Shown here piece by piece: positions 34,662-46,654 of a stretch of DNA of 64,000 bases. The notes beneath the pieces were generated by a model. It did not search any database and was not told the DNA's origin. It worked only from the letters and a program-made list of their open reading frames with translations. The translations under genes were made by a program, and so were the position numbers. Position 1 is the stretch's first letter; every line of letters starts with the position of its first letter. This DNA comes from Ilex aquifolium (lineage: Eukaryota; Streptophyta; Magnoliopsida; Aquifoliales; Aquifoliaceae): positions 12,890,501-12,954,500 of the forward strand of contig OX637394.1 of NCBI GenBank assembly GCA_951799425.1, given 5' to 3'.

Positions 34662-36085
34662 TTGATTGTTTCCACGAGCAACAAGAGCAGAAGTAAGATA
34701 AATCTCCTTCGATTACAGAACCAACAAGAAACTGTCATCGGAAGACAACAGGAAAATCCTCGTGATTTCCTGCCTAATCCAGAGGTTGACCCACCCATGG
34801 TGGATCCTCCTCTGAATAATGAACTTGAAGTCCTTCGTTTAGTCAATCAGTGCCTCCTCCAGCAGAATGAGGAGTTACTAAATCTCATCCAACGTCCCCA
34901 GAGGGTACAACCAGCTCAGGATGATCCCCTACAGGGGAAACACCAACACCTCAACCCCCTGAGAAACATCACTGAGGGGGACTAACATAGGCAGACAGTG
35001 GGCAATGCCCATCGCCAAGTTCAGAGGAACAAAGACAACGAGGAGATACAGAGTCAAAACAGGGAATCTCATAAGAATGAATTTCTCCCATTCCAGCAGG
35101 AAATGAAGGAGCAGTTCTGGGAGTAGGGCTTCAAAGAGATCCAACAAGAGCTCAGCCGCATGAAGGAGGTTGTGAGGGGCAAAACCCCTATGTCCATGGA
35201 CGCCTTTGTCCAGCAGATAGAGTCTCCTTTTACTCCAGAAATACTGCATTTCCCTCTCCCACAAAAGTTCAGAATGTCGCAAATAGAAGCTTTTGATGGG
35301 ACAAGGGATCTCATAGACCATCTCAACACTTACAAGAACTAGATGGAGCTGCATGATTATCAAGATCCAGTGCGATGCCGAGCTTTCGCTATCATTCTAA
35401 AAGGCTCAGCCTTGGCCTGGTTCAACAGGTTGACCCCAACCTCTATTTCTTCGTTCAAAGAACTCTTGGTGCCGTTCGTGTCACATTTCATCGGAGCTCA
35501 GACCTACCGAGAGTCGAGCTACCACTTATTAAACGTGAAACAAGGGCCAAACGAAACGCTGCGAAGCTACGTTCAAAGATTCAACTCAGAATCTCTGAAA
35601 GTAGATGTCCCTGACGAGAAGTTTGCCCTCATCGCATTCATCGACGGGGTAGGAGTTCAGTCCAAAGACTTAATGTTCTCTATCTCCAAAAATTCACAAG
35701 CCAACATGAATGAGGTCCTTGCTAAGACAGAGAAGTACATCCATAGCGAGAAGGTTCTCCTCTCTAAGGTTGGAAGCTCGGGATCCCACAAGAAAAAGGA
35801 AAAAAGAAAATACCGAAGTCCGAAGAAGGAAAAAAGTTGAGAAAGGTCTCCACGAAGAGACAGAGATCGCTCCTAAAAAAAAAAAAAAAAAGACGTTAAA
35901 GATTGCCTGAGTCCCCCACATCAAGAATTACAGCCAAAGTACGCCCCAAGGTAGCTCACCCCCCTCAATGTCACGGTATCCCAAGTCCTCTACGAGGTGC
36001 AACATGAAAAATTCCTGAGATGACCACCTCGAATGAAAGCTGATCCCGCAAAACGGGATGCTACGAAATACTGCGAAATATAGAT
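34662..36085 (+). pseudogene. gag region of the first Gypsy element
   Basis: Recognisable retrotransposon gag: IEAFDGTRDLIDHLNTYKN, the conserved GSALAWFNRL core, YRESSYHLLNVKQGPNETLR and YVQRFN, followed by a basic Lys/Arg-rich linker and the RWPPRMKADPAKRD block before the nucleocapsid. Typical of Tat-lineage gag. Fossil. Confidence 0.85.
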
Positions 36086-36119
36086 TTTGGGGGGGGGGGG
36101 GGGGGGGGTTGAGAGGTCA

Positions 36120-36833
36120 ACATTAGCATAACTCTAAGTATATAATCTTCAACCCTAACCCTAACTCTACCTCAACCCGAATTTAATTCGGGCGGGCTCG
36201 GGTTGAATTCGAGTTACTTAATTCGGGCTGATTTCGGGTTAAAAATCTAGTTGGGCTTGAGTTACTTAATTCGAGTTGATTTTTTGAAGTATAGATTTGA
36301 TTTTTTGAAATGTAAATCTGATTTTTTGAAGTGTAAATCTGATTTTTTCAAGTGATCTGAGATGAAGGGCGAGGCGCAGATGAAGAGAGAGGGAGTGAGA
36401 GAAGGAGTGACGAGTGAGAGAGGGAGGCTGAGAGTCTGAGATGACTCAGACAAGTGACAATTGAGAGAGGGAGGTTGAGAGAGGGAGGAGTGACGAGTGA
36501 GAGATGGATCTGAGAATGATGGAGGCGCAGGGGTGAAGACTTGAAGTGAAGTGAAAGTCTGAACTCTAAAGATTGAAGATAAATACTAACCCTAATTAAA
36601 TATAGTTATATATTATTGTATATTCGGGTTCAACCCGATTTTAATAATCAGGTTTAACCCGATTTTAATATTTGGGTTGAACCCAACAACCCGAGACTTG
36701 CCCAAATTCAATTCGAGTTGAAATTTTTTTGCCCAAGCTCAACCCAAATATTAAAAATTCTAACCTTAACCCTGTTTTTTTTTTGTTTGGCTCGGGTTGA
36801 ATTCGAGTTGGCCCGTCCAAGTTGCACCCCTAT
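36120..36833. mobile_element. Repeat inserted in the first Gypsy element
   Basis: Dense in TCGGGTTGAA/TTCAACCCGA words in both orientations and ending TTGCACCCCTA, the style of a hAT-type MITE end. It includes ACCCTAACCCTAAC near 36154 and a 22-bp unit (TGATTTTTTGAAGTGTAAAT type) repeated four times at about 36269-36355. It separates the gag and integrase regions of the host element. Left end and target duplication are unclear. Confidence 0.55.
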
Positions 36834-36849
36834 CAGGGAGTACCTTCAG

Positions 36850-38055
36850 AATAGAACTTCACCTACAAATTCGAAAGAATCAACAAAGCTAAGGGTTAAG
36901 TCATCCAGATTCACCATCCTCCAAGGAAATCTGTACAAATAGGGCTTCTTGGCACCACTCCAGAGGTGTGTAGGAGACGAGAATGCCAATTACATTCTAA
37001 GAGAAATTCATGAAGGCATTTGCGACAATCATATAGGAGCTCAAGCTCTGCCTAGCAAAGCCCTAAGGCAGGGATATTTCTGACCCACCATACTAAGGGA
37101 TGCAGTAGAGCTTGTCAAGAGATGCAAAATCTGTCAAGTACATACCAATGTTACACACAGCCCACCAGAGATCCTCACCTCGATGATTAGCTCATGGTCG
37201 TTCCAGCAATGGGGACTAGACATACTCGACCCTCTTCCAACAAGCACAAGATAGTGCAAATTTGCCCTAATAAGGGTAGATTACTTCACCAAGTAGGCTG
37301 AGGTGGAACCTCTTGCGAAGATCATAGAGCAGAAAATCCAGAGTTTCACTTGAAAATCCATAATACGTAGGTTTGGAATCCCAAGGGCATTAGTCTCAGA
37401 TAATGGAAAACAGTTTGACAACTCAAAATTCAAGAGATTTTGTGCCGAGCTAGGCATAAAAAACTACTTCTCTACACCAGCTCATCCCCAGTCGAATGGA
37501 CAAGCAGAAGTAACTATCCGGACTATAAAAGTAACTCGGAAGACCAAACTCGAAGCCTTAAAAGAGCAATAGGTGGAACATCTATCAAAAGTGCTATGAG
37601 CTTACAGAACCACAGCCAGGTCGGCAACTCAAGAAACACCCTTCACCTTGGCTTATGGAACTGAAGCAGTAGCCCCTATGGAAATAGGCATCTCATCCCC
37701 AAGAACAGAGCTCGTCAACCCTAACCTAAACGACGAATCACTCCTGGTTAATCTAGACCTTCTAGATGAAAAGAGGGACAAAGTCTTACATCATATCCTT
37801 GATTATTAGAGGAAAACAGCTCGATTCTACAACAGAAAAGTCAGACACAAGAGTTTCACAGTAGGAGATATGGTCCTCAAGAAACTCCTTCCAAAAGAGA
37901 AAAACCCCACTCATGGGAAGTTAGGGCCCAATTGAGAAGGCCCGTACATCATATCCAGAATAATCAGACCAATAAATTACGAGCTACAAACTGAGGAAGG
38001 GAGAGTTTTGCCTCATTCCTGGAATGTTGAGCATTTGAAGAAGTTCTTCCAATAG
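36850..38055 (+). pseudogene. Integrase region of the first Gypsy element
   Basis: The H2C2 zinc-binding area (IHEGICDNHIGAQAL ... CKICQ) is followed by the catalytic core with LVSDNGKQFDN and YFSTPAHPQSNGQAEVTIR, then AYRTTARSATQETPFTLAYG and a C-terminal part ending WNVEHLKKFFQ. Matches the Tat-lineage integrase. Fossil with several breaks. Confidence 0.85.
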
Positions 38056-38134
38056 TAAAGAACTATACTATTGTAAAAACTTCATTACAATAACAGAGAA
38101 GTTCCAGTTCAGTTGTCATTCTCTTACTAACGCA

Positions 38135-38420
38135 TGATGAGCTCTTCAGCTCATAAAACAACAATGAACTCTTCAACTCATAAAACTAAAGATGAGCTCT
38201 TCAGCTCATAAAACAACGATAAGCTCTTTAGCTCATATAAATGATGAGTTTTTTAGCTCATAGAACAACGATGAGCTCTTTAGCTCATAAAACTAACGAT
38301 GAGTTCTTCAACTCATAAATACTACGATAAGCTCTTCAGCTTATAAAAACAAAGATGAACTCTTTAGCTCATAAAAACAACAATGAACTCTTCAGCTCAC
38401 CCAACTACAATGAGTTCTTC
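38135..38420. repeat. 27-bp tandem repeat, about 11 copies
   Basis: Units are variants of GATGAGCTCTTCAGCTCATA plus about 7 bp of A-rich linker. Each unit contains a small palindrome (GAGCTCTTCAGCTC). It lies just after the integrase region of the first Gypsy element, where Tat-lineage elements often carry minisatellites. Confidence 0.9.
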
Positions 38421-38609
38421 AAAAAACTAAGTTTCTTAGATATGTTCCTCAGCTTGAAAACATACCTCATACTTGACAAAAACAAAATTGTTTTTAGAAG
38501 AACAGAGTTCTCCTTGAAGCAAGGGGGCAAAGGGGAAACAGAACAAAATACAAGATACAAGTCTTTCATTCCCTCAAAAACTGTTATAAAAATCAAGTAC
38601 AAAGACAAG

Positions 38610-39400
38610 AAGTTTTAAAGAATAAAAAGGCATAGGGACGAGAAGTTTTAAAGAATAAAAAGCCATAGGGTCCATAACAGGATCTTTGATTTCCTCAGTT
38701 TGGGGCATCTCGGGTATAGTCACTCCCTCTGGCAGTGCAGGAGGAAGACCAGATGAAGCAGGAGAAAGATTAGACACAGTTGAAGGAAGAACAGATGAAT
38801 CAGAAGGAGCATCAGAAAGGACAGGAGCAAGGACTTCCACTTCAGCTGGGGGCAGAGTAATCTCAGAAAGTCCCACCTCTGCTGAAACAGTCACCTCAGA
38901 TGGAATAAGCCCAGAAGCCTCAACGCCAGTCTCAGCAGGAATAGCAGCAGAAGCTTTGGCCCCAGAAACAGCACCAGAAGCAGAAACCTCGTCCCCAGTC
39001 TCTTTATCTACAGCTGACCATTCCTTCTCTTTGTCTAGAGGAGGATCGAAGTCGAAGTCCTATTCGGGATATTTGTCCATGGCCTGCTCTTGGAAGACAA
39101 AGTATCCCGCTACCCAATTTGTAGCAGACTCGTCTTGAAGCACTGTTATCTGGATATCCTTCGCTTGAACCTTGGCTCTCTCCGCCTCAATCTCCTTCAA
39201 CAACACATCATTAACCTCAGTCAGCATGTCATACCCTCTCTCCATGGACTAGAGAGAATCAAGAGCTGCGAAGGCATCCTTCCACGCCTGAAGCAAGTTG
39301 TCAACCTTAAGCTTGAGCTCGTCATTGGCCTTTCTAGCTTCGATCTCTAAGCCCTTGTTCGCTGAGCTCAATCCCTTGACATGAGTGTCTACACATCAAT
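38610..39400 (-). pseudogene. Antisense reading frame of the first Gypsy element
   Basis: On the minus strand there is a charged, coiled-coil-like segment (KGLEIEARKANDELKLKVDN; VLLKEIEAERAKVQAKDIQI), then WVAGYFVFQEQAMDKYPE and an acidic Ser/Pro/Glu-rich tail. Tat/Retand-type Gypsy elements are known to carry an antisense frame between integrase and 3' LTR whose product has this layout. Broken fossil; function unknown. Confidence 0.6.
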
Positions 39401-41401
39401 GACGATTGTGGCCAACTCGTGGTCCCTGTGCAAAATACCCATGGAGCACTAGTTCCTTACAAGGGGCAATTTGATCCAAGAAACATAAATCACCACCCAA
39501 GGTTGATCTTGATTCTAAGACCATGCAAGTGTGAAAATTGTTGATGGAGGATGATGGAAGTGAAGTTATTGAAGAAGCGAACGAAGGTAAGGAAAAATGG
39601 TGGGAAGAACAAAGAGAAATATTCAGTGGAGGGTGGACTCATTTATTGCCCGTATGCATCTTATCCAAGGTATCACTCTATTACAATTTGCATTTGAAGT
39701 TACAACTTCTCTCATTCACCTTGAGGTAATCATAAAAAATGGAACACCATCAATACATTCGAACATGGCTGCATTGGTTTTCCAGTTGAACAATCATGTA
39801 CTCTAAAAGTTAAAATTGTTAGAGAGAGTGTTAACTTCAATATTCATACTTCAACACGTCTCCTTACGTGCAAGCTAGAGTTTCAGTCTAACACGTGACC
39901 TCCTATTTTGATATCATGTTGAGAAACTATAATTCAGCAAAAGACCACACCAAAAGCTCAAGAATCAACAACAGTTGACCCATATGCAACATGAAGCAAG
40001 TTCCAATTGTCCACCAATTGCAGCTTACATGCAAAATTCATGATTAGAAACACCCCACTTTCGAGCAACAATCACCCAAAATAAAATGATATCCAAATCT
40101 GAAACTACCACCAGAAAAAAGAAAAACAAGACTGAGGAGAAGCAAGAAAGTACAATTAACTGGGATAATTTAAGGAAAACTTACTCCAAGGGCAGAACAA
40201 GAAAACCTACCGATAAAACCAATGATTCCGTAGACTGGGAGAGAGTTAGGGGTGCATCAGTTGAAGAGGTTTCCAAGACTATTATGGAAAGAGGAATGGA
40301 CATACTTGCTGCACGAAATAACGGTACACATGAAAACAACAATTTTGAGAAATAGTTAAAAGCAGTAAGAAAATTTTCTACCTGACACTGACAGTCACTT
40401 CTGAAATTTTGCAGGAGTTCCTTGATCGAATGGTCAAAGATCATGGAAAAATTGATCTTGAGTGGCTGCGAGATGTTCCACCAGACAAAGCAAAGTAAGA
40501 CAACATGGATAGTTTGACCAACAGTCGCAAGTTTACATTTGTAGAAACGTCAGATAAGTGTTGATCACCAGCTAAATAAAATTTGGTTTCTGATCTTTTA
40601 TGCTTGTAGGGAGTACTTGTTAAGCATACGAGGACTGGGGTTGAAGAGTGTCGAGTGTATACGTCTTCTGACACTTCATCATCATGCCTTCCCAGTAAGT
40701 TAAGATTGGAAGTATCTACAATTCATTATCTTAATAGAGTTTAATTAGATTCTCAACAATCCATTTTTGTTGCTTCCAATAAGGTTGACACAAATGTCGG
40801 TCGAGTAGCAGTGCGTCTAGGATGGGTTCCCCTGCAACCAGTTCCTGTAAAGTTGCAATACATCTGCTAGACCAGTAAGTATCATATGTCTACTGATCAA
40901 TAACACCGAGGTTTCCAATCAAAAAAAAAAAAAAAAAGATTTCCTGATGTTGTTGCCCTTCAGGTACCCATTGGTGGATACCATTCAGAAATACTTGTGG
41001 CCATGCCTCTGCACCCTTGATCAACGAACATTGTAATTTCTTGTGCCCCTCCTTAAAAAATTTATCTTCAATGGATTTGCATGTAGTTCAGACCAACTTA
41101 CTTAAGTGAACATAACTATTGCTATGGAATTGGTTGCAATGCTTTTACTAATTTAATACGTATGTCCCTTAACAGGTATGAACTACATTATCAGATGATT
41201 ACATTTGGAAAGGTATGCTATCACATTCCTTGGGGATACTTGCTATATCATATATTTCTCATTTGACTCATCTCTAAAAGACACGAATGGTGATGAGTAG
41301 TGCTCCAAAAACGTATAGGTATTCTGTACAAAGAGGTGACCAAACTGTAACCCATGCCCAATGAGGGGAGACTGCTGGCATTTTGCAAGTGCATTTGCAA
41401 G

Positions 41402-43119
41402 GTTAGTATAACATTTTCTGCCGAATTATAATTTTTAAGCCTAATGAATGGCCATAATTAGAATAATAAGCTAGAAGTCCTTTAAAATGGGCCCTTGGTT
41501 AGGAGGAGTTGTCTTCCAAATGATCTCTCATTGTTCTGGTCAGGCGTTCGGTGATACAAACATCTAAAATAAGATGGTCAAAAGTTGATCAAGTTTGTGT
41601 AGCATCTTAACTTTTCGAATAGAAAATCAGTGGACACAAATTCTCACATAAATTACTTTACTTTTTTCTTCAAGATTGACAGAAAAGGAATAATAATCTA
41701 GTATGAGGATTCAATCATGTCTCTTCTAAGAATAAAGCCTTTATGATTTGTTGCAATGATATGGTCACTACAAGTTATTTGTTATATAGGTTTGGGATAA
41801 ATTACAACCACGCTGTTGTTGTATATTGTCATAAGATAGTGGGACAACCCTTTATTTTCTGAAATAACAGTTTCATCTCTTCTAGCAAATCCATCTATGT
41901 CATATTATACCTCTGTCGTGACAGACCGGTAGGTTCTTATTTTAATGTACAATGATGTATCTAGCCTCTTCCCAGAAGCAGCATATGTAGATTAAATTCA
42001 GCTCATCGGCCAATAAACTATGCCTTGTTTCAACTTCAAAAATATTAATGCTAATAACACTCAAATTTATAACTTCTTAGGTCCAATCTAAGTGGTTATC
42101 ATGAAAGGTGCTCATATCATTTGTTTCCTAAAGCATCACTTTTACCCTCAGATCAACGGATGAAATACTCCCTATTCTTAAGTCCAATATCCCTCATTGG
42201 AAACTCCTTTTTCTTTTTCTTCTTTGTCTCTCTCATAGACTCTATGATGGACCAAAACACACACCCATGGATGAACCCAAACCACCACCGTTCGCACCAC
42301 TATTAGTCTCCACTCACCACCACCCATGTACCAATTCCCTAATTAGCAATGGCAACTTCTTCTTCTTCTTCTTCTTCTCTCTCTCTCTCTCCCTCTCAAA
42401 CACACAAGCACATTACCTCAAATCAAACAATGGGATTCAACTGCATTAAATTCAATTCACACACATACATACACCAATATTTAACAAGTAAAAGTGGAGT
42501 AAACCTCAATCAATTTGGTTGAAGCCGCTGTGTGTGATTTGGGTTTTGTCAGAGTTTAGGTTTGATTAGCTTACCTGATTAGATCATGCAGAAGTGTCTA
42601 TTTTGTGTGGTTGATGTCGTGTGTTGAGAGATGATGATGGAAATGTGGCCTGATGAATCTTGTACTTACCAAGAGAAAGATAAAGAAAGTATGGGGGAGG
42701 TTTACTTAGGTCACGTGTGCATTTTTGTTTTTGTGCGTGCATGGGCTTATGGAGGTGGTACCAACAGGACGCATGTGTATTTGTATATATAAATTAACAC
42801 ACACACATATAAGTAGTAAAGGATAAATATATAGACACACAGACTCGCTGACAGAGAATGTCAATATTATTTAAGAAAAAGAAATGTGTGTCCCCCTATT
42901 TATTGTCATAAACAAAGGGTGTGGTTGTGTTTTACCCTACATTTTAGCATGACTATCAAAGGCATAATGTTGTTCTAACCCATTTCTACTACATAATGCA
43001 TATACATTAGCAATCTGGTTTTGCTAAGTACCAAAAAATGCAGCAGTTCATCGTAAAAAACAAATTTCCACAACATGTTTTCAAGAATTAGATTACTAAT
43101 TCAAACTTGCCAAATGCAG
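41402..43119 (+). other. Long intron of the DEMETER-like pseudogene
   Basis: 1.7 kb between the Fe-S cysteine exon and the SARHALPMPLDK exon. Holds a CTT/CT microsatellite at about 42356-42398 and no gene. Part may be inserted DNA, but no ends are seen. Confidence 0.6.
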
Positions 43120-43680
43120 TGCTAGACACGCCCTGCCAATGCCACTGGACAAGTATAGTGGCTTCAAAGTTGCCTTCTGCAACAGTCTGAAACCCTACCA
43201 TGCTCATTACACCAACACCATTGTCTTAGAATCAATATGCAGATCTCAGAATTGTGAACCTATAGCTGCTTCAATTCCTGTGCCCAAACTAAACCATGTG
43301 AGCCGGTTAAGGACAGTGCACCAAGTGTACGTATGCAATTTTCCATCTTCATATGACCCGATTATTCAAAACTCATGCCTACTAGTTAACTTGGGCAATT
43401 TGATAGCAAATGTTTCAAAGAAGGTCTGCAAGCTATTAAGCGACCCCACTCTGGTGACTTCAACTAGACTCAATAATGAAAACATGAACTATATCGTTGT
43501 GCTGCATTGAGGCTATGGAGAAAGAAAGAAAAAAAAACCTCTTCAAGTTTAGGAACTTTTGCTCATGTTTGACATGGGACACTTTTTTAAAGATAATCGG
43601 CTGAGAAAAGCTTAATTTTAGTATAGCAATATCTAAATTATATATGTGCAAAGTTCTATATTACAATGGACATTTTTAAA

Positions 43681-44407
43681 TTTTGTGTCAATGCATACAC
43701 AACACGATTAACCGACACGAATCGATACGAATTAAGCGGGTTTGGGTGAAATCTTAACGAATTTGGGTGATAAACGGGTTGACACGCCAAACACGTTTAA
43801 TAAAACGGTCATGTTCGGGTGAGACTTGTCAAACCGTTTATCACACGTTTACCCGTTTAAATAAATTTAATATAATAATAAATTAATAATTATTTTAAAA
43901 TTTTAGCAAGAAAAAAAGAAGTAAAGAAATCGATACAAAAAAAAAAAAAGTAAAGTAGTAGTTCAAAGACAAAGGAGGAGAGATGAGGAGCACTTCAAAG
44001 ACAAAGGCAAACCAATGTCTTTTGTTTTTGTCTCACATTGGCAAATGAGGGGAGATGGGGAGGGTTGAGTTGCCTATAAAAAACAATGACCTCTTGTATT
44101 TTTTTTAAGCCATCAAGTCTGATTTTTATGAGATTTAGCTAAAAATTCCTCTTTTTTGAGGTAAATACAATTGACAGTAAAAAAAAAAGTAGAGTATTAA
44201 AATTTGTTGATATAATTTTTTTAAAATTAAACGGATTAAACGAGTCGTGTCATGTTACCCGTTTATTAAATGAGTTGTGTTCGTGTTGAAATTTTTCACC
44301 CGTTTATTAAACGTGCCCTGTACGAGTTTACATATTTTTCAGCCGTCACCCGTTTAACCCGACACGTTTACCGTCACCCGTTTAACCCAACACGTTTGCC
44401 AACCCTA
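43681..44407 (+). mobile_element. Non-autonomous member of the 55-kb hAT family
   Basis: The left part (ACACGATTAACCGACACG, then GGTCATGTTCGGGTGAGAC) and the right part (TTAAACGAGTCGTGTCATGT, then GTTTACATATTTTTCA-CCGTCACCCGTTTAACC) match both ends of the autonomous element at 55248-59801 in the same order. The transposase region is replaced by about 350 bp of unrelated A/T-rich DNA. The right terminus is CCCTA; the left terminus is decayed and no target duplication is found. It interrupts an intron of the DEMETER-like pseudogene. Confidence 0.85.
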
Positions 44408-46654
44408 CTTGAGGTGGTAGAGTGGACCCACGTGATGCATTCAAATTGCCTCTACTCTATTGCAGATATGAACTTCCAGATTCACACCCTCTTGTGGCAA
44501 GGGTAAGTTTCCTCACCCTCTGTTACATTTATGTTTCCTCATACATCTATCATTCTGATCACTCTTTGTGCATACAAAAGCTAGACAAAAAGGGATCCTA
44601 ACGATCCATGCTCTTATTTTCTTGCAATATGGACAACAGGTATAATCTGTACACGTAAAGCATGGTATGAATACAGGAAATCCAATAGCTATAGCCAATG
44701 AGAAAAATGTTGCATCCATGCTGGAGAAAGCACCAAATTCTTACAAATTTACATTGTCATTACACCTCAGTTTTGAAGTTGAACACATATGACCTTTACT
44801 TTAGTGTAGAATAAACTTTCAAATAACCAAAAGATTGGTATCCTTCTATATGTTTGTTAATATTCAAATCTATTATGGATTTCTTCGAATAACTGAAACT
44901 GCGAAGCAATCTGAACAATATAGAAAACAATGCAACCCCCAGGAATCAGGACTATGGGATGAAAAGACGGTCTTCTCATGCAATAATATTCAAGAACAAG
45001 TTTTCCAAACAGTCAGTGGAACAATATTGGTGAGAAACAATACAACAAATACTTGTGTTGATTGTTATGCATGCAATTTTATTTGCCACAGTATAATGGA
45101 AAATTGACACAAACATGATAATGTATGAAATAGATACCTTGTCGAACAGCAAACAGAGGCAGCTTTCCACTTAATGGAACATACTTTCAGGTTAATGAGA
45201 TAAATTTATCCTAATTTTATCACTTTGATGCTTTCCAAAAATATTCATGTCAATGTTATTGTAGAATTATTAACTTATCTTAACCTTGTATACGGGTGTT
45301 TGTCGATGATGAATCTAGTCAACACCTAATAGATGTCCCCAGAACATGGATATGGAACCTGCCAAGGCGAACTTTATATTGTGGAACCTCTGCAACAACA
45401 ATATTTAGAGGTAAAAGAGTCATTTTTCATGTGATTTGGAGAAAGCTTCAACTATTATGTAAAGTTCCACATTGGCTAACAAAATGCTCGTTCTGCAAAC
45501 CAAGCTTATCAACAGAGGAAATTCACTACTGCTTTTGGAGAGGTATGAAATTACAACTTTCTGTATTTGGAGCCAAATGACTCCCTGTTAAGATGACAAA
45601 CAATTATATCTACTGTTTCTATAATTGGTGCCAAAGGTTTTAGTGAACATTCAGATGCCAAGGTAAAACTGGTATATGTAGACATTCTAATTAAATAAGC
45701 ATTTAGAGATCTCCTTGCATGAAGGCAAAAATAGACGAAAGAGATCCAGGATAGATATGATATACAAAGGTAACTGACATCTACAAATTTTCCAAAAACA
45801 TTGAGGATCATGCCTCAAAGTTTGAGGTCTCTGAGATGCAAATGTTACACCATTCCAAAGCATGCATTCTATATCCAAAGCATGCATTTCATGTACAATC
45901 CAAGTATTAGGTCTACCTCATGACTTGTACACATTTCCTGACATATGTACACATTACAACTCCCACTATAGGTGAAAACTCACCTTGTCTCACATTGGGG
46001 GATATGGATTACAGTTGTAGAAATAATGCGTTAGAGTAGAGCACGAGTCTTACTTTTGCAGAAAGAAGAAAAAGAAAATAGCCATATAAAAGAAACAAGA
46101 AAAAATAACCATCACAATGCAAAGCCATTTGTCTAACCTTGAAGAACCTCAAATCTCAAGGGAAAAAATAACCATCACGATGAATCGATAATATTAATGG
46201 ACACACATTTGCTCAGATTTCTGTCCATTATAGTTCTTGTGGTAATTATCTCTTAATTGCTGTAATCTTTTTCTGTTTTACCAGTACTCTATTTTTCCTT
46301 CCTTTCTTTCTCCTCCTCTCTCTCGCTCCATCGTGCATTCATGTGTTTTTACCCCTGTAATCATGTTAATCTCATTACAACTATCATCGAGTAAATATGT
46401 TCTCTTGCTCCTATTATCCATCTAGAATTATCCTGCTCAATCAGATTTGCTTTTTGGACTTATACATTCAAAATGTTCAAGGACTTGTTTGTGTGAGAGG
46501 ATTCAACAAAATCATAGGGGCACCCAGACCTCTGGCAAGGAGGTTCCATCTCTCAACAAGTGCAACAGGAAAGACAAAATCAACAGATAATGAGTAAGAT
46601 GATATCAAAAAGACAGACAAACAATGTCTCAAATACTGGTTCATACAAATTTGT

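Larger units (their letters stand above)
34040..39410 (+). mobile_element. Ty3/Gypsy LTR retrotransposon, Tat lineage, broken fossil
   Basis: Parts in order: a probable 5' LTR (about 34040-34605, with CTATAAATAAGGGG as TATA region near 34325), a primer-binding-like TTGGCACCGTCTGTGAGAAC, gag (34662-36085), an inserted repeat (about 36120-36833), the zinc-binding and core domains of integrase (about 36850-38055), a 27-bp tandem repeat, and an antisense reading frame. The 3' end abuts the DEMETER-like pseudogene and no 3' LTR is seen. Clearly broken, with many breaks; old, since its reading frames have decayed well beyond those of the second element at 53 kb. Confidence 0.85.
39415..46597 (+). 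pseudogene. DEMETER/ROS1-like 5-methylcytosine DNA glycosylase pseudogene
   Basis: Family enzymes remove 5-methylcytosine by base excision. Exon remnants, in order: 39415-39669 (ALVPYKG; EKWWEEQREIF; SFIARMHLIQ in another frame), 40086-40323, 40415-40494 (EFLDRMVKDHGKIDLEWLRD), 40610-40694 (GLGLKSVECIRLL, with the catalytic Lys), 40784-40874 (VDTNVGRVAVRLGWVPLQPV, with the catalytic Asp), 40964-41032, 41176-41212 (LHYQMITFGK), 41319-41401 (four Fe-S cysteines), 43120-43326, 44466-44502 (YELPDSHPLV), about 44890-45029, 45134-45199, 45295-45410 (WIWNLPRRTLYCGTS), 45505-45542 (LSTEEIHYCFWRG) and 46482-46597 (VCVRGFNKIIGAPRPLARRF, stop). Introns are kept, so it is not a retrocopy. Broken: the N-terminal half and the exon for the first HhH block are absent, frames shift near 40860 and 41335, and a hAT derivative sits at 43681-44407. 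Confidence 0.92.

Noticed and set aside
36150-36172. CCCTAACCCTAAC as an interstitial telomere
   Set aside because: Only two units and the plant telomere word is TTTAGGG/CCCTAAA; too short and of the wrong unit.
38135-38420. Regular repeats with palindromes suggesting a CRISPR array
   Set aside because: Units follow one another with short variable A-rich linkers and no unique spacers, in a plant retroelement context; it is a minisatellite.
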